Origin: Candidatus Gottesmanbacteria bacterium RIFOXYB1_FULL_47_11 | GTDB lineage: Bacteria > Patescibacteriota > Microgenomatia > UBA10105 > UBA927 | Reading direction: 5' to 3' | DNA: 40,430 nucleotides | NCBI GenBank assembly: GCA_001779455.1 | Contig: MFKE01000020.1 | Coordinates: 1 to 40,430, forward strand | Part shown: positions 1 through 7,981 of the stretch, in pieces | How the letters are laid out: every line of letters begins with the position of its first letter | Position numbering within the stretch: the first letter of the stretch is position 1 | Position numbers and translations under genes: made by a program | Notes under the pieces: generated by a model | What the model saw: only the letters and a program-made list of their open reading frames with translations | What the model was told of the DNA's origin: nothing | The model's database searches: none

Positions 1-1
1 A

Positions 2-631
2 GACGATTTCATATCCCTTTGGATGGCAAATATCGCTAAGGTAGCAAAACCAGATTTCAGTATCATCTCGTACGAAAATTGGAAGAACACCCGCGCCATG
101 TGGGACGAGATCGAGAAGTATTGGAAGGTGCGTAACATGTTGATATGGAGGTTACCCAACAGGCACCAGGGGTTCTCAGCTAAATATAAATTTTTCTCAA
201 AATACGATATAGCTATGGTTGGAACGAGTGAGGGAAAACAAATAAATGCAGAGGTTGAAGAAGAACTTTTGCAAAACGAATATGAGACTGCGTTATATGC
301 GACATCGGGGAAATCCCACTGGGAAGGATATGAACACGGAAAGAAGAATCAACCAACCGATTTTATAGAGTTTAATGCTTCGGACGAGAAACATTCTGGC
401 CAAGGGGTTGTATTTGGCTGTAAGCCCACAGAAATTCTTATCCCCTATATTAAGATGCTTACAAAACGTGGCGATCTCATAATCGAGCCCTTTGGAGGCA
501 GTGGAAGCACATTGATCGCCGCCACCAAAATGAAAAGACGATGCTACATCATGGAAAAGTCACCCGTGTACACAGAAGTCATTATTAAGCGCTGGGAAAA
601 ATTAGTTGGGCAGAAAGCTAAGAAATTATGA
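2..631 (+). CDS. phage-type DNA methyltransferase, C-terminal part (5' end outside window)
   Basis: The reading frame is open from base 2, before the first ATG at 23, so the gene very probably starts outside the window. The visible C-terminal half carries the SAM-binding motif I of N4/N6 DNA methylases (EPFGGSGST, followed by a basic segment and ExSPVY). It is preceded by a segment like those in ParB/phage-type methylases. The catalytic (D/N)PPY motif is not in the visible part and would lie upstream. Its TGA overlaps the ATG of the next gene (ATGA), so it is translationally coupled to the terminase genes. It probably modifies phage or element DNA; the target is unknown. Confidence 0.8.
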   Translation, partial: DDFISLWMANIAKVAKPDFSIISYENWKNTRAMWDEIEKYWKVRNMLIWRLPNRHQGFSAKYKFFSKYDIAMVGTSEGKQINAEVEEELLQNEYETALYATSGKSHWEGYEHGKKNQPTDFIEFNASDEKHSGQGVVFGCKPTEILIPYIKMLTKRGDLIIEPFGGSGSTLIAATKMKRRCYIMEKSPVYTEVIIKRWEKLVGQKAKKL

Positions 632-1062
632 AAAACCAAAACAACCAAATTACAGTCAAAGATCGAATTAAAAATGATCAGGTTTTATTGCTAGAACAAC
701 TTAGAAAAACTCCTATCGTTCAAATCGCTTGCGAAAAAGTCGGAGTTGGCAGAGCCACCTACTACCGCTGGAGAAAAGAAAGTGTGGAATTTGCCAAACA
801 AAGTGACCAAGCGTTACTTGATGGGAGCCTTCTCGTAAATGATATGGCCGAGAGTCAACTGATGAGTGCTATCAAAGACAAAAACATGACCGGAATAATT
901 TTCTGGCTCAAGCACCACCATCCAGCCTATGCAACTCGTGTGGAGGTAACAACAAATAACAAAAACCAAGATATTGAGCTAACCGATGAACAGAAAGAAT
1001 TATTAAACAAAGCATTAGAAATGGTGGCACTAGCCCCACCAGAAAAGGAGACTCATGAATGA
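628..1062 (+). CDS. terminase small subunit-like HTH protein
   Basis: A 144-residue protein with an N-terminal helix-turn-helix (roughly residues 20-50, CEKVGVGRATYYRWRKES). A helical segment follows, ending FWLKHHHPAYATRVEV, which is typical of small terminase or phBC6A51-type proteins. In phages these recognise packaging sites and recruit the large terminase. The position immediately before, and 8 nt overlapping, a large terminase supports this role. It also overlaps the preceding methylase by 4 nt. The family is recognised from pattern only. Confidence 0.75.
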   Translation: MKNQNNQITVKDRIKNDQVLLLEQLRKTPIVQIACEKVGVGRATYYRWRKESVEFAKQSDQALLDGSLLVNDMAESQLMSAIKDKNMTGIIFWLKHHHPAYATRVEVTTNNKNQDIELTDEQKELLNKALEMVALAPPEKETHE

Positions 1063-2593
1063 CCATCAAGAAATAATCAACTTAATCCAAAGTGACCCTA
1101 ATTTTAGGAGAGCCTTAACCCGAGAAAGTTTTTCGTGGTTCTTTGTCACATATTTTACCCACTACATAACCTGTCCCACAGCTCCTTTCCAAAAGGAAAT
1201 ATTCAATCTCCTTCAGAATGAAGGAATCTTAAAGGTCGTGATAACTGCCTTTCGAGGTTCAGCAAAATCCACCATTGCGACTCTTGCCTACCCAATCTGG
1301 GCGATGCTTGGCAGGCCAGCCAAAAAATATACACTGGTTGTGAGTCAAACCCAGGATCTTTCAAAGCAAATCTTGACTAACATTAAGCAGGAGCTTTCTT
1401 CCAATGAGTTACTTATTAGGGATTTCGGACCATTTACTGAGGTTGCCGATGAGTGGCGATCTAACTCGTTTGTTATTCCTCAATACAACGCCAGAATTTC
1501 AGCTATTTCCCAAAGCGAAAGCATTCGGGGACTTCGCCACTATCAATACCGGCCTGATCTCATCGTCATTGATGATGTAGAGGACTTAGAATCGGTCAAA
1601 ACCCGAGAGGGTCGAGATAAGCTTTGGAACTGGTATACCGGAGAAGCCATGCCTATTGGCGAAATGAATACAAAAATAGTTATCGTGGGAAACCTCTTGC
1701 ACGAAGACTCCCTGATGATGCGACTTAAAGAGAGTATTAATTTTGGGAAAATGGATGGAGTTTATCGAGAATATCCTCTTTTGGACAAAAACGACAATAT
1801 CGCCTGGCCAGGCAAGTATCCTTCCATGATGCACATAGAGACCAAGAGACGACAGGTAGCTGACGAATCGGCCTGGTACCGAGAGTACTTATTGAAATTT
1901 ATTTCCGATGACAAACGAATTGTCCAAAGAAGCTGGCCCAAGTATTATGATGAGTTGCCAGATCTGAAACGATTCCCTCCACGATTTATTGGTATTGGAG
2001 TCGACCTTGCGATTTCGGAAAAAACTACCGCAGATTTTACCTCCCTCATTCCGTTTATTGCCATTGGGGGTGGAGATAATTTAAAAATATATATTCTGCC
2101 ATACATAGTAAATAAACGACTCAATTTTACCGACACGATTAGTGAGATCAAAAGACTATGCGATTTGCTAAAAAAAGACTTTCAGAGAGTTCCTATCGTT
2201 TATGTAGAAAATGTTGGGTATCAGATAGCTGTCGTTCAGCATCTCAATGTTCAGCAAGTCGTAGCAGAACCAGTTTCGATTTCTGGAATGAATAAACAAA
2301 CAAGATTAGAAGCGGCAACTCCATATATCCGGTTAGGGAAAGTACTTTTTCCTCAGAAAGGAGCGGAAGAATTAATAAGCCAGATAGTAAACTTTGGTAT
2401 CGAAAAACATGATGATTTAGTTGATGCATTCACAATTATCTGTTTGAAGATCCTAGAATCTGATTATCCTACATACAAATCGAGTGGACCTACTAAGCCA
2501 CCCGTAGATCATTGGGGATTCGACTCCTTTACAGGAGAATATCGCAACCTATCAGCTCCCATCACCGCTGGAATGCTCGACATGAAGTTCTAG
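1055..2593 (+). CDS. terL: phage terminase large subunit
   Basis: A 512-residue packaging motor with both expected domains. The ATPase has a Walker A at about residues 65-73 (AFRGSAKST) and a Walker B near residue 170 (LIVIDDVED). The C-terminal RNase H-like nuclease has a first acidic residue in GVDLAISEK (about 308) and a late HDDLVDAFT motif (about 455-462). The length is normal and no key motif is missing, so it looks intact. It is the last gene of a three-gene methylase-TerS-TerL run and is followed at once by a strong hairpin. No portal, capsid or tail genes follow, so it belongs to a prophage remnant, a satellite, or a phage whose other genes lie left of the window. Confidence 0.92.
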   Translation: MNDHQEIINLIQSDPNFRRALTRESFSWFFVTYFTHYITCPTAPFQKEIFNLLQNEGILKVVITAFRGSAKSTIATLAYPIWAMLGRPAKKYTLVVSQTQDLSKQILTNIKQELSSNELLIRDFGPFTEVADEWRSNSFVIPQYNARISAISQSESIRGLRHYQYRPDLIVIDDVEDLESVKTREGRDKLWNWYTGEAMPIGEMNTKIVIVGNLLHEDSLMMRLKESINFGKMDGVYREYPLLDKNDNIAWPGKYPSMMHIETKRRQVADESAWYREYLLKFISDDKRIVQRSWPKYYDELPDLKRFPPRFIGIGVDLAISEKTTADFTSLIPFIAIGGGDNLKIYILPYIVNKRLNFTDTISEIKRLCDLLKKDFQRVPIVYVENVGYQIAVVQHLNVQQVVAEPVSISGMNKQTRLEAATPYIRLGKVLFPQKGAEELISQIVNFGIEKHDDLVDAFTIICLKILESDYPTYKSSGPTKPPVDHWGFDSFTGEYRNLSAPITAGMLDMKF

Positions 2594-2595
2594 GC

Positions 2596-2627
2596 ACAAC
2601 AGAAAGACCTCTCGATCTTTCTGTTGT
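2596..2627. terminator. bidirectional terminator hairpin between convergent genes
   Basis: A perfect 12-bp inverted repeat (ACAACAGAAAGA with TCTTTCTGTTGT) around an 8-nt loop. It lies 3 bases after the terL stop and just before the stop of the convergent minus-strand gene, so it probably terminates both. It has no long U tract. Confidence 0.75.
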
Positions 2628-2630
2628 AAT

Positions 2631-3482
2631 TTACTTCTCGCTCTTAAGCTCTCTGTAATAAGAGTCTTTAAGTGGATATTCTGCGTAAGGCCCAAAACTG
2701 TATCCGACGGTTGCAACTAGGTGATCAGCTAGGAACACTGTGTTCTTTTTTTTCCAAGCCTCTCTTTCGGCTACGGTTACGTTGTAGCTCATCATCTTGT
2801 TAGTATATTCAGCATCTAACTCGAATGCCTTTTTATCATCAAAAAGGCTTATGTTGCATTGCTTTTTACAACTTTTCTGAACCTCACTAGCGATTCCTTG
2901 TGGGTCAGCCTCTCCAACTTTGATGAGAATACTAATATTCTCATCCGTTTTGCCTTCAACCCGTGAGAGTATTTCATATTCATATTTTAGAGTCGGGCTT
3001 ATTTTCACTCCTGTAAAGGATGAAGGATCTTTAAGAGTTTTAACAAATTCAATTTTGTATCTTGAATCATTCTCTTTTAGATTTCCAAGTTCTAATAAGT
3101 GGTTTTTGTCCTTAGTCTTCCCAGAGGGATCATCAGAACTAATAAAAAAGTCTTTAACCCTTTTAGTCGCGATGTCGTACGTCACCAATAGGCTCTTTCC
3201 GTCCTTCTCAAACTCAACCTCCCACTCTTTAACTCCCAGCTTTATTTGATCTGAAGTCGGTTCCAAGAACTTCTTTTTATAAGAATCAAGATCTTTCTTG
3301 ATTTCATCTATATTCTTGCCTATAAGGCTTGGTATATCGAAAACAAAGGCTATTTTTTCTTCTTCTTGTTTTTCGACCTTCACTTGGCTAGTTGGCTGTT
3401 TAGTTGGAGTGTTCTTACCAACTACGCCTAGAAAGATTATTAAGAGGAATCCTCCTCCGATAATTAATAGTAATTTCTTCAT
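2631..3482 (-). CDS. membrane-anchored hypothetical protein
   Basis: A 283-residue protein of unknown function. An N-terminal hydrophobic anchor (residues 3-22, LLLIIGGGFLLIIFLGVVG) is followed by a K/Q/E-rich linker and a long soluble, presumably extracytoplasmic domain. The domain has two close cysteines (SCKKQC) that could form a disulfide. The start at 3482 is chosen over an in-frame ATG at 3500 because a complete Shine-Dalgarno (AGGAGGTGA) sits 4-5 bases upstream of it. It is convergent with terL and shares its terminator. It resembles stand-alone anchored proteins often found in mobile elements, but no family is recognised. Confidence 0.75.
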   Translation of the reverse strand: MKKLLLIIGGGFLLIIFLGVVGKNTPTKQPTSQVKVEKQEEEKIAFVFDIPSLIGKNIDEIKKDLDSYKKKFLEPTSDQIKLGVKEWEVEFEKDGKSLLVTYDIATKRVKDFFISSDDPSGKTKDKNHLLELGNLKENDSRYKIEFVKTLKDPSSFTGVKISPTLKYEYEILSRVEGKTDENISILIKVGEADPQGIASEVQKSCKKQCNISLFDDKKAFELDAEYTNKMMSYNVTVAEREAWKKKNTVFLADHLVATVGYSFGPYAEYPLKDSYYRELKSEK

Positions 3483-3598
3483 GTTTTCACCTCCTTTCAA
3501 TGATGTTGTAATACTAACTTACATTTAAGCATATTTCAAGGCTGAATGCTCGCTTTAAGCTAGTGGTGTACTAGCTTCTGGCTATCAATAATTAGACC

Positions 3599-3811
3599 AT
3601 GGGGAAAATTACTAAGAATCAGGTCAAATTTGGACACAGAATTCAAAAAAGACGTCAGGAGCTTGGTATAACCCAGGAGGAATTAGCCGACAGATTGAAT
3701 TTGAGTAGGACACACATGGGTCACATAGAACAAGGGAGAAGATCTCCTTCGCTTGAAGTTTTAAATAAGATTGCAAAAGCACTGAAGACTTCACCTAAAT
3801 TCTTTTTTTAG
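3599..3811 (+). CDS. XRE-family helix-turn-helix regulator
   Basis: A 70-residue protein made almost entirely of one Cro/C1-type HTH domain (residues 10-66). It shows the usual signature GITQEELADRLNLSRTHMGHIEQGRRSPSLEVLNKIAKAL. The size and single-domain form are typical of phage or element repressors and toxin-antitoxin regulators. It stands alone, divergent from the anchored protein upstream, and could regulate that gene or itself; no operator was identified. Confidence 0.88.
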   Translation: MGKITKNQVKFGHRIQKRRQELGITQEELADRLNLSRTHMGHIEQGRRSPSLEVLNKIAKALKTSPKFFF

Positions 3812-3857
3812 TACCTCCAGAATCTTTTCGGTGATTCCTTTTTAAGTTTTCTGTGGA

Positions 3858-3890
3858 TTGACTTATTGCAACTGATTTGCAATAATATCT
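3858..3890 (+). promoter_or_regulatory. Fur/Zur-type operator and promoter, copy 1
   Basis: A 23-bp perfect inverted repeat (TTATTGCAA, 5-base spacer, TTGCAATAA; 3863-3885) lies between a TTGACT -35 (3858-3863) and an AT-rich -10 (AATAAT). The arrangement suits a repressor blocking RNA polymerase. The same arms and context recur at 7978-8010 in front of the full Fur-family gene. This copy precedes a truncated duplicate of that gene. Confidence 0.7.
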
Positions 3891-3898
3891 CAAGAATT

Positions 3899-4039
3899 AT
3901 GGAAGAAATTGCTAAAAAACTTCAACAAAAAGTATATAGATTTACAAAACAAAGGCAAGAAATTTTTGATGCCCTAACCACCTCTCCACAAAGCGTTGAG
4001 GAAATTATTATCTCGCTCAAGAATATTGAAAAGCTATAA
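3899..4039 (+). pseudogene. truncated duplicate of the Fur-family gene
   Basis: A 46-residue reading frame. Its first 40 residues are nearly the same as the start of the full Fur-family regulator at 8019 (MEEIAKxLQQK..RFTKQRQ.IFDAL..SPQSVEEII.SL). It ends after a divergent NIEKL tail. The DNA match runs from the promoter/operator (about 3857) to about 4021 and then stops. Only the beginning of the winged helix is present, with no metal-binding or dimerisation domain, so it cannot act as a normal Fur/Zur. It may be a duplication scar or a short DNA-binding remnant. The reading frame and operator are still intact. Confidence 0.75.
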
Positions 4040-4048
4040 TAAAAAAGT

Positions 4049-4189
4049 ATGAAAAAGCAGTGGGTTATAATCGCCATTCTTTTAGCAGTCATTTTTATTT
4101 GGTTTCTGCTTACCGCTGACTGCGTAGTTAACAGAATCAACTCTGGTATTTCTGTCGACTGGGCAAACATCAAGGATTGCAGTTACTAA
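4049..4189 (+). CDS. small single-pass membrane protein
   Basis: A 46-residue product. A basic start (MKKQW) leads into one strong transmembrane helix (VIIAILLAVIFIWFLLTA). A short outside segment with two cysteines follows (DCVVN...DCSY at the very C-terminus). It lies 9 bases after the truncated Fur frame and could share its regulated promoter. No family is recognised. Support is the hydrophobic pattern and position, not homology. Confidence 0.45.
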   Translation: MKKQWVIIAILLAVIFIWFLLTADCVVNRINSGISVDWANIKDCSY

Positions 4190-4191
4190 GA

Positions 4192-4353
4192 TTACTCCGT
4201 CTTATCTCCTGCTTTAAGACCCTTTATAAATGCTCGCCTGGAGGCTTTGGCTCTTGCCTTGCTGTTTTTCTTCCACTCGGATATTTTCTTCTTACGATCT
4301 TCGTTTAGAAGTTGTTTTATTTTCTCCTGGTATTTATTTGGTTTCTTTTCCAT
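4192..4353 (-). CDS. small lysine-rich basic protein
   Basis: A 53-residue, strongly basic protein (MEKKPNKYQEKIKQLLNEDRKKK...WKKNSKARAKASRR...). It is predicted helical and has no cysteine or membrane segment. The start is supported by a good Shine-Dalgarno (GAGGTGA) 6 bases upstream of the ATG at 4353. It ends almost tail to tail with the small membrane protein. The composition suggests nucleic-acid binding, but nothing more can be said. Confidence 0.5.
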   Translation of the reverse strand: MEKKPNKYQEKIKQLLNEDRKKKISEWKKNSKARAKASRRAFIKGLKAGDKTE

Positions 4354-4730
4354 AATTGTCACCTCAGCACTGAAACATAAAGAAAAATGGAGTAAATATC
4401 AAGTTAAGTTGAATTTTTACCAAGACAGAGTTAAATTGTTCACTGGTTCTGACGCTAGAAATACACCTTTGAATGGGAAACTCTCCAGGCTAGCCCACAT
4501 AAGTATGGAGGTTAAGGAGTCCTCCCAGAACTACTGCAGATTCCTGCAACAAATCCCCAACGAGGCTTCTAAGACTAAACAGAGGTGAACTTATGCCACC
4601 CCAGGCATGAAAGCTTCGCACGGGTCAACACACGGGGTTACACTGCTCTTTACTTTGATTTGGTTTGATATTGTTAAATGCCTTGTAATAAAAAGTGGTT
4701 TATTGTTTAATGGTTATATAAAGAGTTTAC
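4354..4730. other. unassigned 380-base stretch before the riboswitch
   Basis: No convincing gene. A plus-strand frame stays open to a TGA at 4586-4588 but has no good start, and its upstream part is antisense to the small basic gene. The stretch holds several short inverted repeats (for example TGCC-ACCCC-AGGCA near 4594-4607 and GGAGG/CCTCC near 4506-4527). It could be an RNA or the remnant of a mobile element end. The last 60 bases are very AT-rich and probably contain the promoter of the following riboswitch. Confidence 0.35.
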
Positions 4731-4830
4731 ATAGTGAAGTCCAGTGAAATTCTGGCACTGTCGCGCAACGGTATAGTCCGATCCTGTGTAACAAATCCGA
4801 AAGGATTAACTTTAGGCTCGCGCCAAGCCG
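4731..4830 (+). promoter_or_regulatory. cobalamin-type riboswitch upstream of nrdD
   Basis: The sequence carries the conserved core of cobalamin riboswitches: a GTGAAATTC element followed by CTGGCACTGTCGCGCAACGGT (core 4744-4772) and an AGTCCGATCC segment resembling the B12 box. It is shorter than the usual 180-200 nt form, so a variant class is likely. Its 3' segment GCCAAG (4822-4827) is complementary to the left arm of the terminator that follows, giving an antiterminator/terminator choice. It would turn off the anaerobic ribonucleotide reductase when cobalamin is plentiful. The ligand is inferred from the core motif. Confidence 0.78.
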
Positions 4831-4850
4831 TTATGTGAATGCATATATCC

Positions 4851-4876
4851 ACTTGGCTTTTCGAGCCAAGTTTTTT
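4851..4876 (+). terminator. intrinsic terminator of the riboswitch expression platform
   Basis: An 8-bp perfect stem (ACTTGGCT with AGCCAAGT) around a 5-nt loop runs straight into a T tract. The left arm CTTGGC can instead pair with GCCAAG at 4822-4827 inside the riboswitch. Because it is a terminator, the GTG-started extension of nrdD from 4835 is not the real start. Confidence 0.82.
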
Positions 4877-4903
4877 GTTAATAAGGGATATGCGCAAACA
4901 CAT

Positions 4904-6988
4904 ATGAATAAAATTAAAAAACGAGACGGTAGAATTGTCTCATTCAAACAAGAAAAGATAACCTCAGCCATTAGCAAGGCGGGTAAAGAAACTGGTGAAT
5001 TTGATCTTTCTCAAGCAGAAAAACTCTCCAACAAAGTTGTAGAAAAACTGAACCAAGTCGTTACTGGTATCCCAACTGTCGAACAGGTTCAAGATATTGT
5101 TGAGGATGTGCTTTTGGACTCCCGATTTAAGAAAACAGCCAAGGCATATATTCTCTATCGGAATCAACATAAGCAATTGCGCAAGATCACCAATGCCGTT
5201 AATAACGGGTTAGTTGATAATTACCTTAACAAGACAGACTGGCAGGTAAAAGAGAACAGCAATATGTCTTATTCCCTGCAAGGACTGAATAATTACATAT
5301 CAAGTGAGGTAAGTAAAAATTATTGGCTACATAAGATATATCCAGAGCAAATTCGCTTGGCGCACATCTCAGGTGACTTTCATCTTCATGATCTTAATAT
5401 CCTCTCTGTCTATTGTGTGGGTTGGGATCTGTTTGATTTATTGATGGAAGGATTTACAGGAGTGTCAGGCAAGATTTCCAGTAGACCTCCGAAACATTTT
5501 CGATCAGCTTTGGGACAGGTGGTTAATTTTTTCTACACTCTACAAGGAGAGGCTGCGGGAGCACAGGCATTTAGTAATTTTGACACCCTACTTGCTCCGT
5601 TTATCCATTACGACAAACTCAACTATAAAGAGGTAAAACAAGCTCTTCAGGAATTTCTCTTTAATATTAATGTGCCAACTCGGGTTGGTTTTCAAACTCC
5701 GTTTACCAATGTCACGCTTGATTTGACCGTCCCCAAGCACTATGATTCTCAATCCGTCATTATCGGTGGACAACCACAGAAAGAAACATATCAGGAATTT
5801 CAAAAAGAAATGGATATGCTTAATAAAGCCTTTTTAGAAGTTATGGCAGAGGGCGATGCGAGTGGTCGGGTTTTTACATTCCCTATCCCTACTTACAACA
5901 TTACCAAGGACTTTGATTGGGACAATGAGATTTGTAAATCACTTTGGGAGGTGACGGGTAAGTATGGGTTGCCGTATTTTTCCAACTTCATCAATTCTGA
6001 TATGAACCCAGAGGACGCCCGCTCTATGTGTTGTCGATTAAGAATTGATAATAGACAGCTGGAAAAGCGAGGTGGCGGACTTTTTGGAGCAAATCCATTA
6101 ACTGGCTCGATTGGAGTAGTTACCGTTAATCTTCCTCGTATCGGCTATGAAACCAAAACTAAAAAACAGTTTTTGGCGAAACTTAAGGAGTTGATGGTGT
6201 TAGCAAAAGATAGCTTGGAAATCAAGCGAAAAGTGCTGGAAAAATTCACCGAGGCGAATCTCTATCCCTACACAAAGTTTTATTTAAGAGGTATTAAAGC
6301 CCGTCATAAGTGTTACTGGAGAAATCACTTTTCTACCATTGGAATTATAGGAATGAACGAAGCTATCCTTAACCTTTTTGGGGAAAACATTGCTTCGGAT
6401 AAGGGTAAACAGTTTGCTGAAGAGGTTTTGGAATTTATGCGGGACATTTTACTTACTTTTCAAAAAGAGACGGGAAATAACTACAACTTAGAGGCTACAC
6501 CAGCCGAAGGAACATCGTATAGGCTGGCTCTGTCTGATCAGAAAAAACTTAAAAATAGTAATTTTGCAAACGGTAAAGGTAAAAACGCGATTAGTCCTTT
6601 CTATACCAATTCCACACATTTACCTGTCAATTACACCAACGACATATTTGACGCATTGGATTTACAAGACAACTTGCAAACCAAATACACGGGTGGGACG
6701 GTAGTGCATCTTTTCCTGGGAGAGCGAATAGATGATAGTGAGAGCGTAAAAAACCTAATCAAAAAAGTTTGTGAGAATTATCGATTACCCTATTTTACTT
6801 TGTCACCCACTTTTAGTGTTTGCCCTACACACGGTTATTTGATCGGCGAAGTTCCTGTTTGTGATAAATGTGGCACTCAATGCGAGGTGTATTCCAGGAT
6901 CGTGGGTTATCTAAGACCAATTGATCAATGGAACGATGGTAAACGAGCAGAGTTCAGTATGAGGAAGACATATGGAGTTCAAACATAG
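4904..6988 (+). CDS. nrdD: anaerobic (class III) ribonucleoside-triphosphate reductase
   Basis: A 694-residue glycyl-radical enzyme that reduces NTPs to dNTPs without oxygen. An N-terminal ATP-cone covers about residues 1-90 (KKRDGRIVSFKQEKI...). The catalytic barrel follows. The C-terminus has four cysteines for the zinc site (CPTHGY...CDKCGTQC) and the glycyl-radical loop RIVGYLRP, with the radical Gly at about 668. The start at 4904 is chosen because the upstream in-frame GTG (4835) lies inside the terminator. It is followed 2 bases later by its activase NrdG. Control by the cobalamin-type riboswitch fits a cobalamin-independent enzyme that is dispensable when a class II enzyme can work. 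Confidence 0.95.
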   Translation: MNKIKKRDGRIVSFKQEKITSAISKAGKETGEFDLSQAEKLSNKVVEKLNQVVTGIPTVEQVQDIVEDVLLDSRFKKTAKAYILYRNQHKQLRKITNAVNNGLVDNYLNKTDWQVKENSNMSYSLQGLNNYISSEVSKNYWLHKIYPEQIRLAHISGDFHLHDLNILSVYCVGWDLFDLLMEGFTGVSGKISSRPPKHFRSALGQVVNFFYTLQGEAAGAQAFSNFDTLLAPFIHYDKLNYKEVKQALQEFLFNINVPTRVGFQTPFTNVTLDLTVPKHYDSQSVIIGGQPQKETYQEFQKEMDMLNKAFLEVMAEGDASGRVFTFPIPTYNITKDFDWDNEICKSLWEVTGKYGLPYFSNFINSDMNPEDARSMCCRLRIDNRQLEKRGGGLFGANPLTGSIGVVTVNLPRIGYETKTKKQFLAKLKELMVLAKDSLEIKRKVLEKFTEANLYPYTKFYLRGIKARHKCYWRNHFSTIGIIGMNEAILNLFGENIASDKGKQFAEEVLEFMRDILLTFQKETGNNYNLEATPAEGTSYRLALSDQKKLKNSNFANGKGKNAISPFYTNSTHLPVNYTNDIFDALDLQDNLQTKYTGGTVVHLFLGERIDDSESVKNLIKKVCENYRLPYFTLSPTFSVCPTHGYLIGEVPVCDKCGTQCEVYSRIVGYLRPIDQWNDGKRAEFSMRKTYGVQT

Positions 6989-6990
6989 TT

Positions 6991-7680
6991 ATGGTAATAG
7001 GAGGATTACAAAAGTTTTCATTAGTTGATTATCCTGGTAAAACCTGTGCAATCATTTTTACCAGAGGTTGTAATTTTCGTTGCCGTTACTGTCATAATCC
7101 AGAGTTAGTAATTCCCGAACAATATACTCTAGAGATTCCATTAAAAGTGGTTTTTGACTTCCTGGAGACCCGCAGAGGAAAACTTGACGCAGTTGAGATT
7201 ACTGGAGGTGAGCCAACTCAACATGCCGATCTCATTGGGGTAATTAGCCAGATCAAAGACATGGGTTTCTTGGTGAAGCTGGATAGCAATGGGAGTAGAC
7301 CAGAAGTTCTCAAAACTGCCATTGATCAAAAATTGGTTGACTACCTGGCAATGGATGTTAAAGCTCCACTGAAAGATTATGTCAAGATAATGGGTTGGCA
7401 AGTGCCCGCTGAGAAATTACAACAGAGCATTTCCCTTATTATGAACTCCGGCATCGATTACGAGTTTCGGACCACTATCGTCAAATCCTTAACAAGCAAA
7501 GATGATCTCAGGGAAATAGCCAAAACTATCAAGGGTGCTAAGAGATATTTTTTGCAAAAGTTTATCCCCGCAAAGTTGGTCGATAGTAGTTGTAATAACG
7601 AAGTCTCTTACAGTGATAGAGAACTTCAAGAATTAGCTCAGGAGCTAATGAGATATGTTGTGTTTTGTGGGGTGAGATAA
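6991..7680 (+). CDS. nrdG: anaerobic ribonucleotide reductase activating protein
   Basis: A 229-residue radical-SAM protein that installs the glycyl radical on NrdD. The 4Fe-4S cluster motif CNFRCRYC lies at about residues 27-34. The SAM-contact segment VEITGGEPTQH follows near residues 65-75. The start is 2 bases after the nrdD stop, so the pair is one operon under the same riboswitch. The length is usual for the longer NrdG/PflA-like group. There is no missing motif. Confidence 0.93.
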   Translation: MVIGGLQKFSLVDYPGKTCAIIFTRGCNFRCRYCHNPELVIPEQYTLEIPLKVVFDFLETRRGKLDAVEITGGEPTQHADLIGVISQIKDMGFLVKLDSNGSRPEVLKTAIDQKLVDYLAMDVKAPLKDYVKIMGWQVPAEKLQQSISLIMNSGIDYEFRTTIVKSLTSKDDLREIAKTIKGAKRYFLQKFIPAKLVDSSCNNEVSYSDRELQELAQELMRYVVFCGVR

Positions 7681-7690
7681 CTGGATAAAA

Positions 7691-7981
7691 ATGTCTGTTG
7701 AAAATATAGGAATATTGATGGAGAAGATGAGAAAGGCTGGAGGTGGCTGTGCTAGTTGCATTGGTGGTGCATGTAGCGGTTGCCCATTTATAAAAGTTAA
7801 TGAACAAAAAGCTGAAGTAATATCAAGTTCTCCAGTTTTGTCAATTCTGCCTGTATTTAATAGATTTACGGAGATGAAACATTTCACTGAAATTACCTGT
7901 AAAGTTTGTGGCAGATGTTACGAGGCTTTTAATGGATTCTCTTGTTGCCCACATTGTGGAGAAAATACTAAATCTAGTTGA
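7691..7981 (+). CDS. small cysteine-rich metal-binding protein
   Basis: A 96-residue protein with eleven cysteines in two groups. The first is CASCIGGACSGC near residue 20; the second is CKVCGRC...CCPHC near the C-terminus, a zinc-ribbon-like arrangement. It follows nrdG by 10 bases. Its TGA lies inside the -35 of the Fur-family promoter, so it joins the ribonucleotide reductase operon to the zinc regulon. It could bind zinc or an iron-sulfur cluster, or help the metal supply of NrdD. No family is recognised and the role is inference. Confidence 0.7.
   Translation: MSVENIGILMEKMRKAGGGCASCIGGACSGCPFIKVNEQKAEVISSSPVLSILPVFNRFTEMKHFTEITCKVCGRCYEAFNGFSCCPHCGENTKSS

Noticed and set aside
4247..4588. 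113-residue plus-strand reading frame
   Set aside because: The first third is antisense to a small gene with a good ribosome site, and no start or family supports the rest. It was kept only as an unassigned region.
4835..4903. N-terminal extension of nrdD from a GTG
   Set aside because: The segment overlaps the riboswitch terminator (4851-4876) and lacks similarity to NrdD. The ATP-cone starts just after the ATG at 4904.
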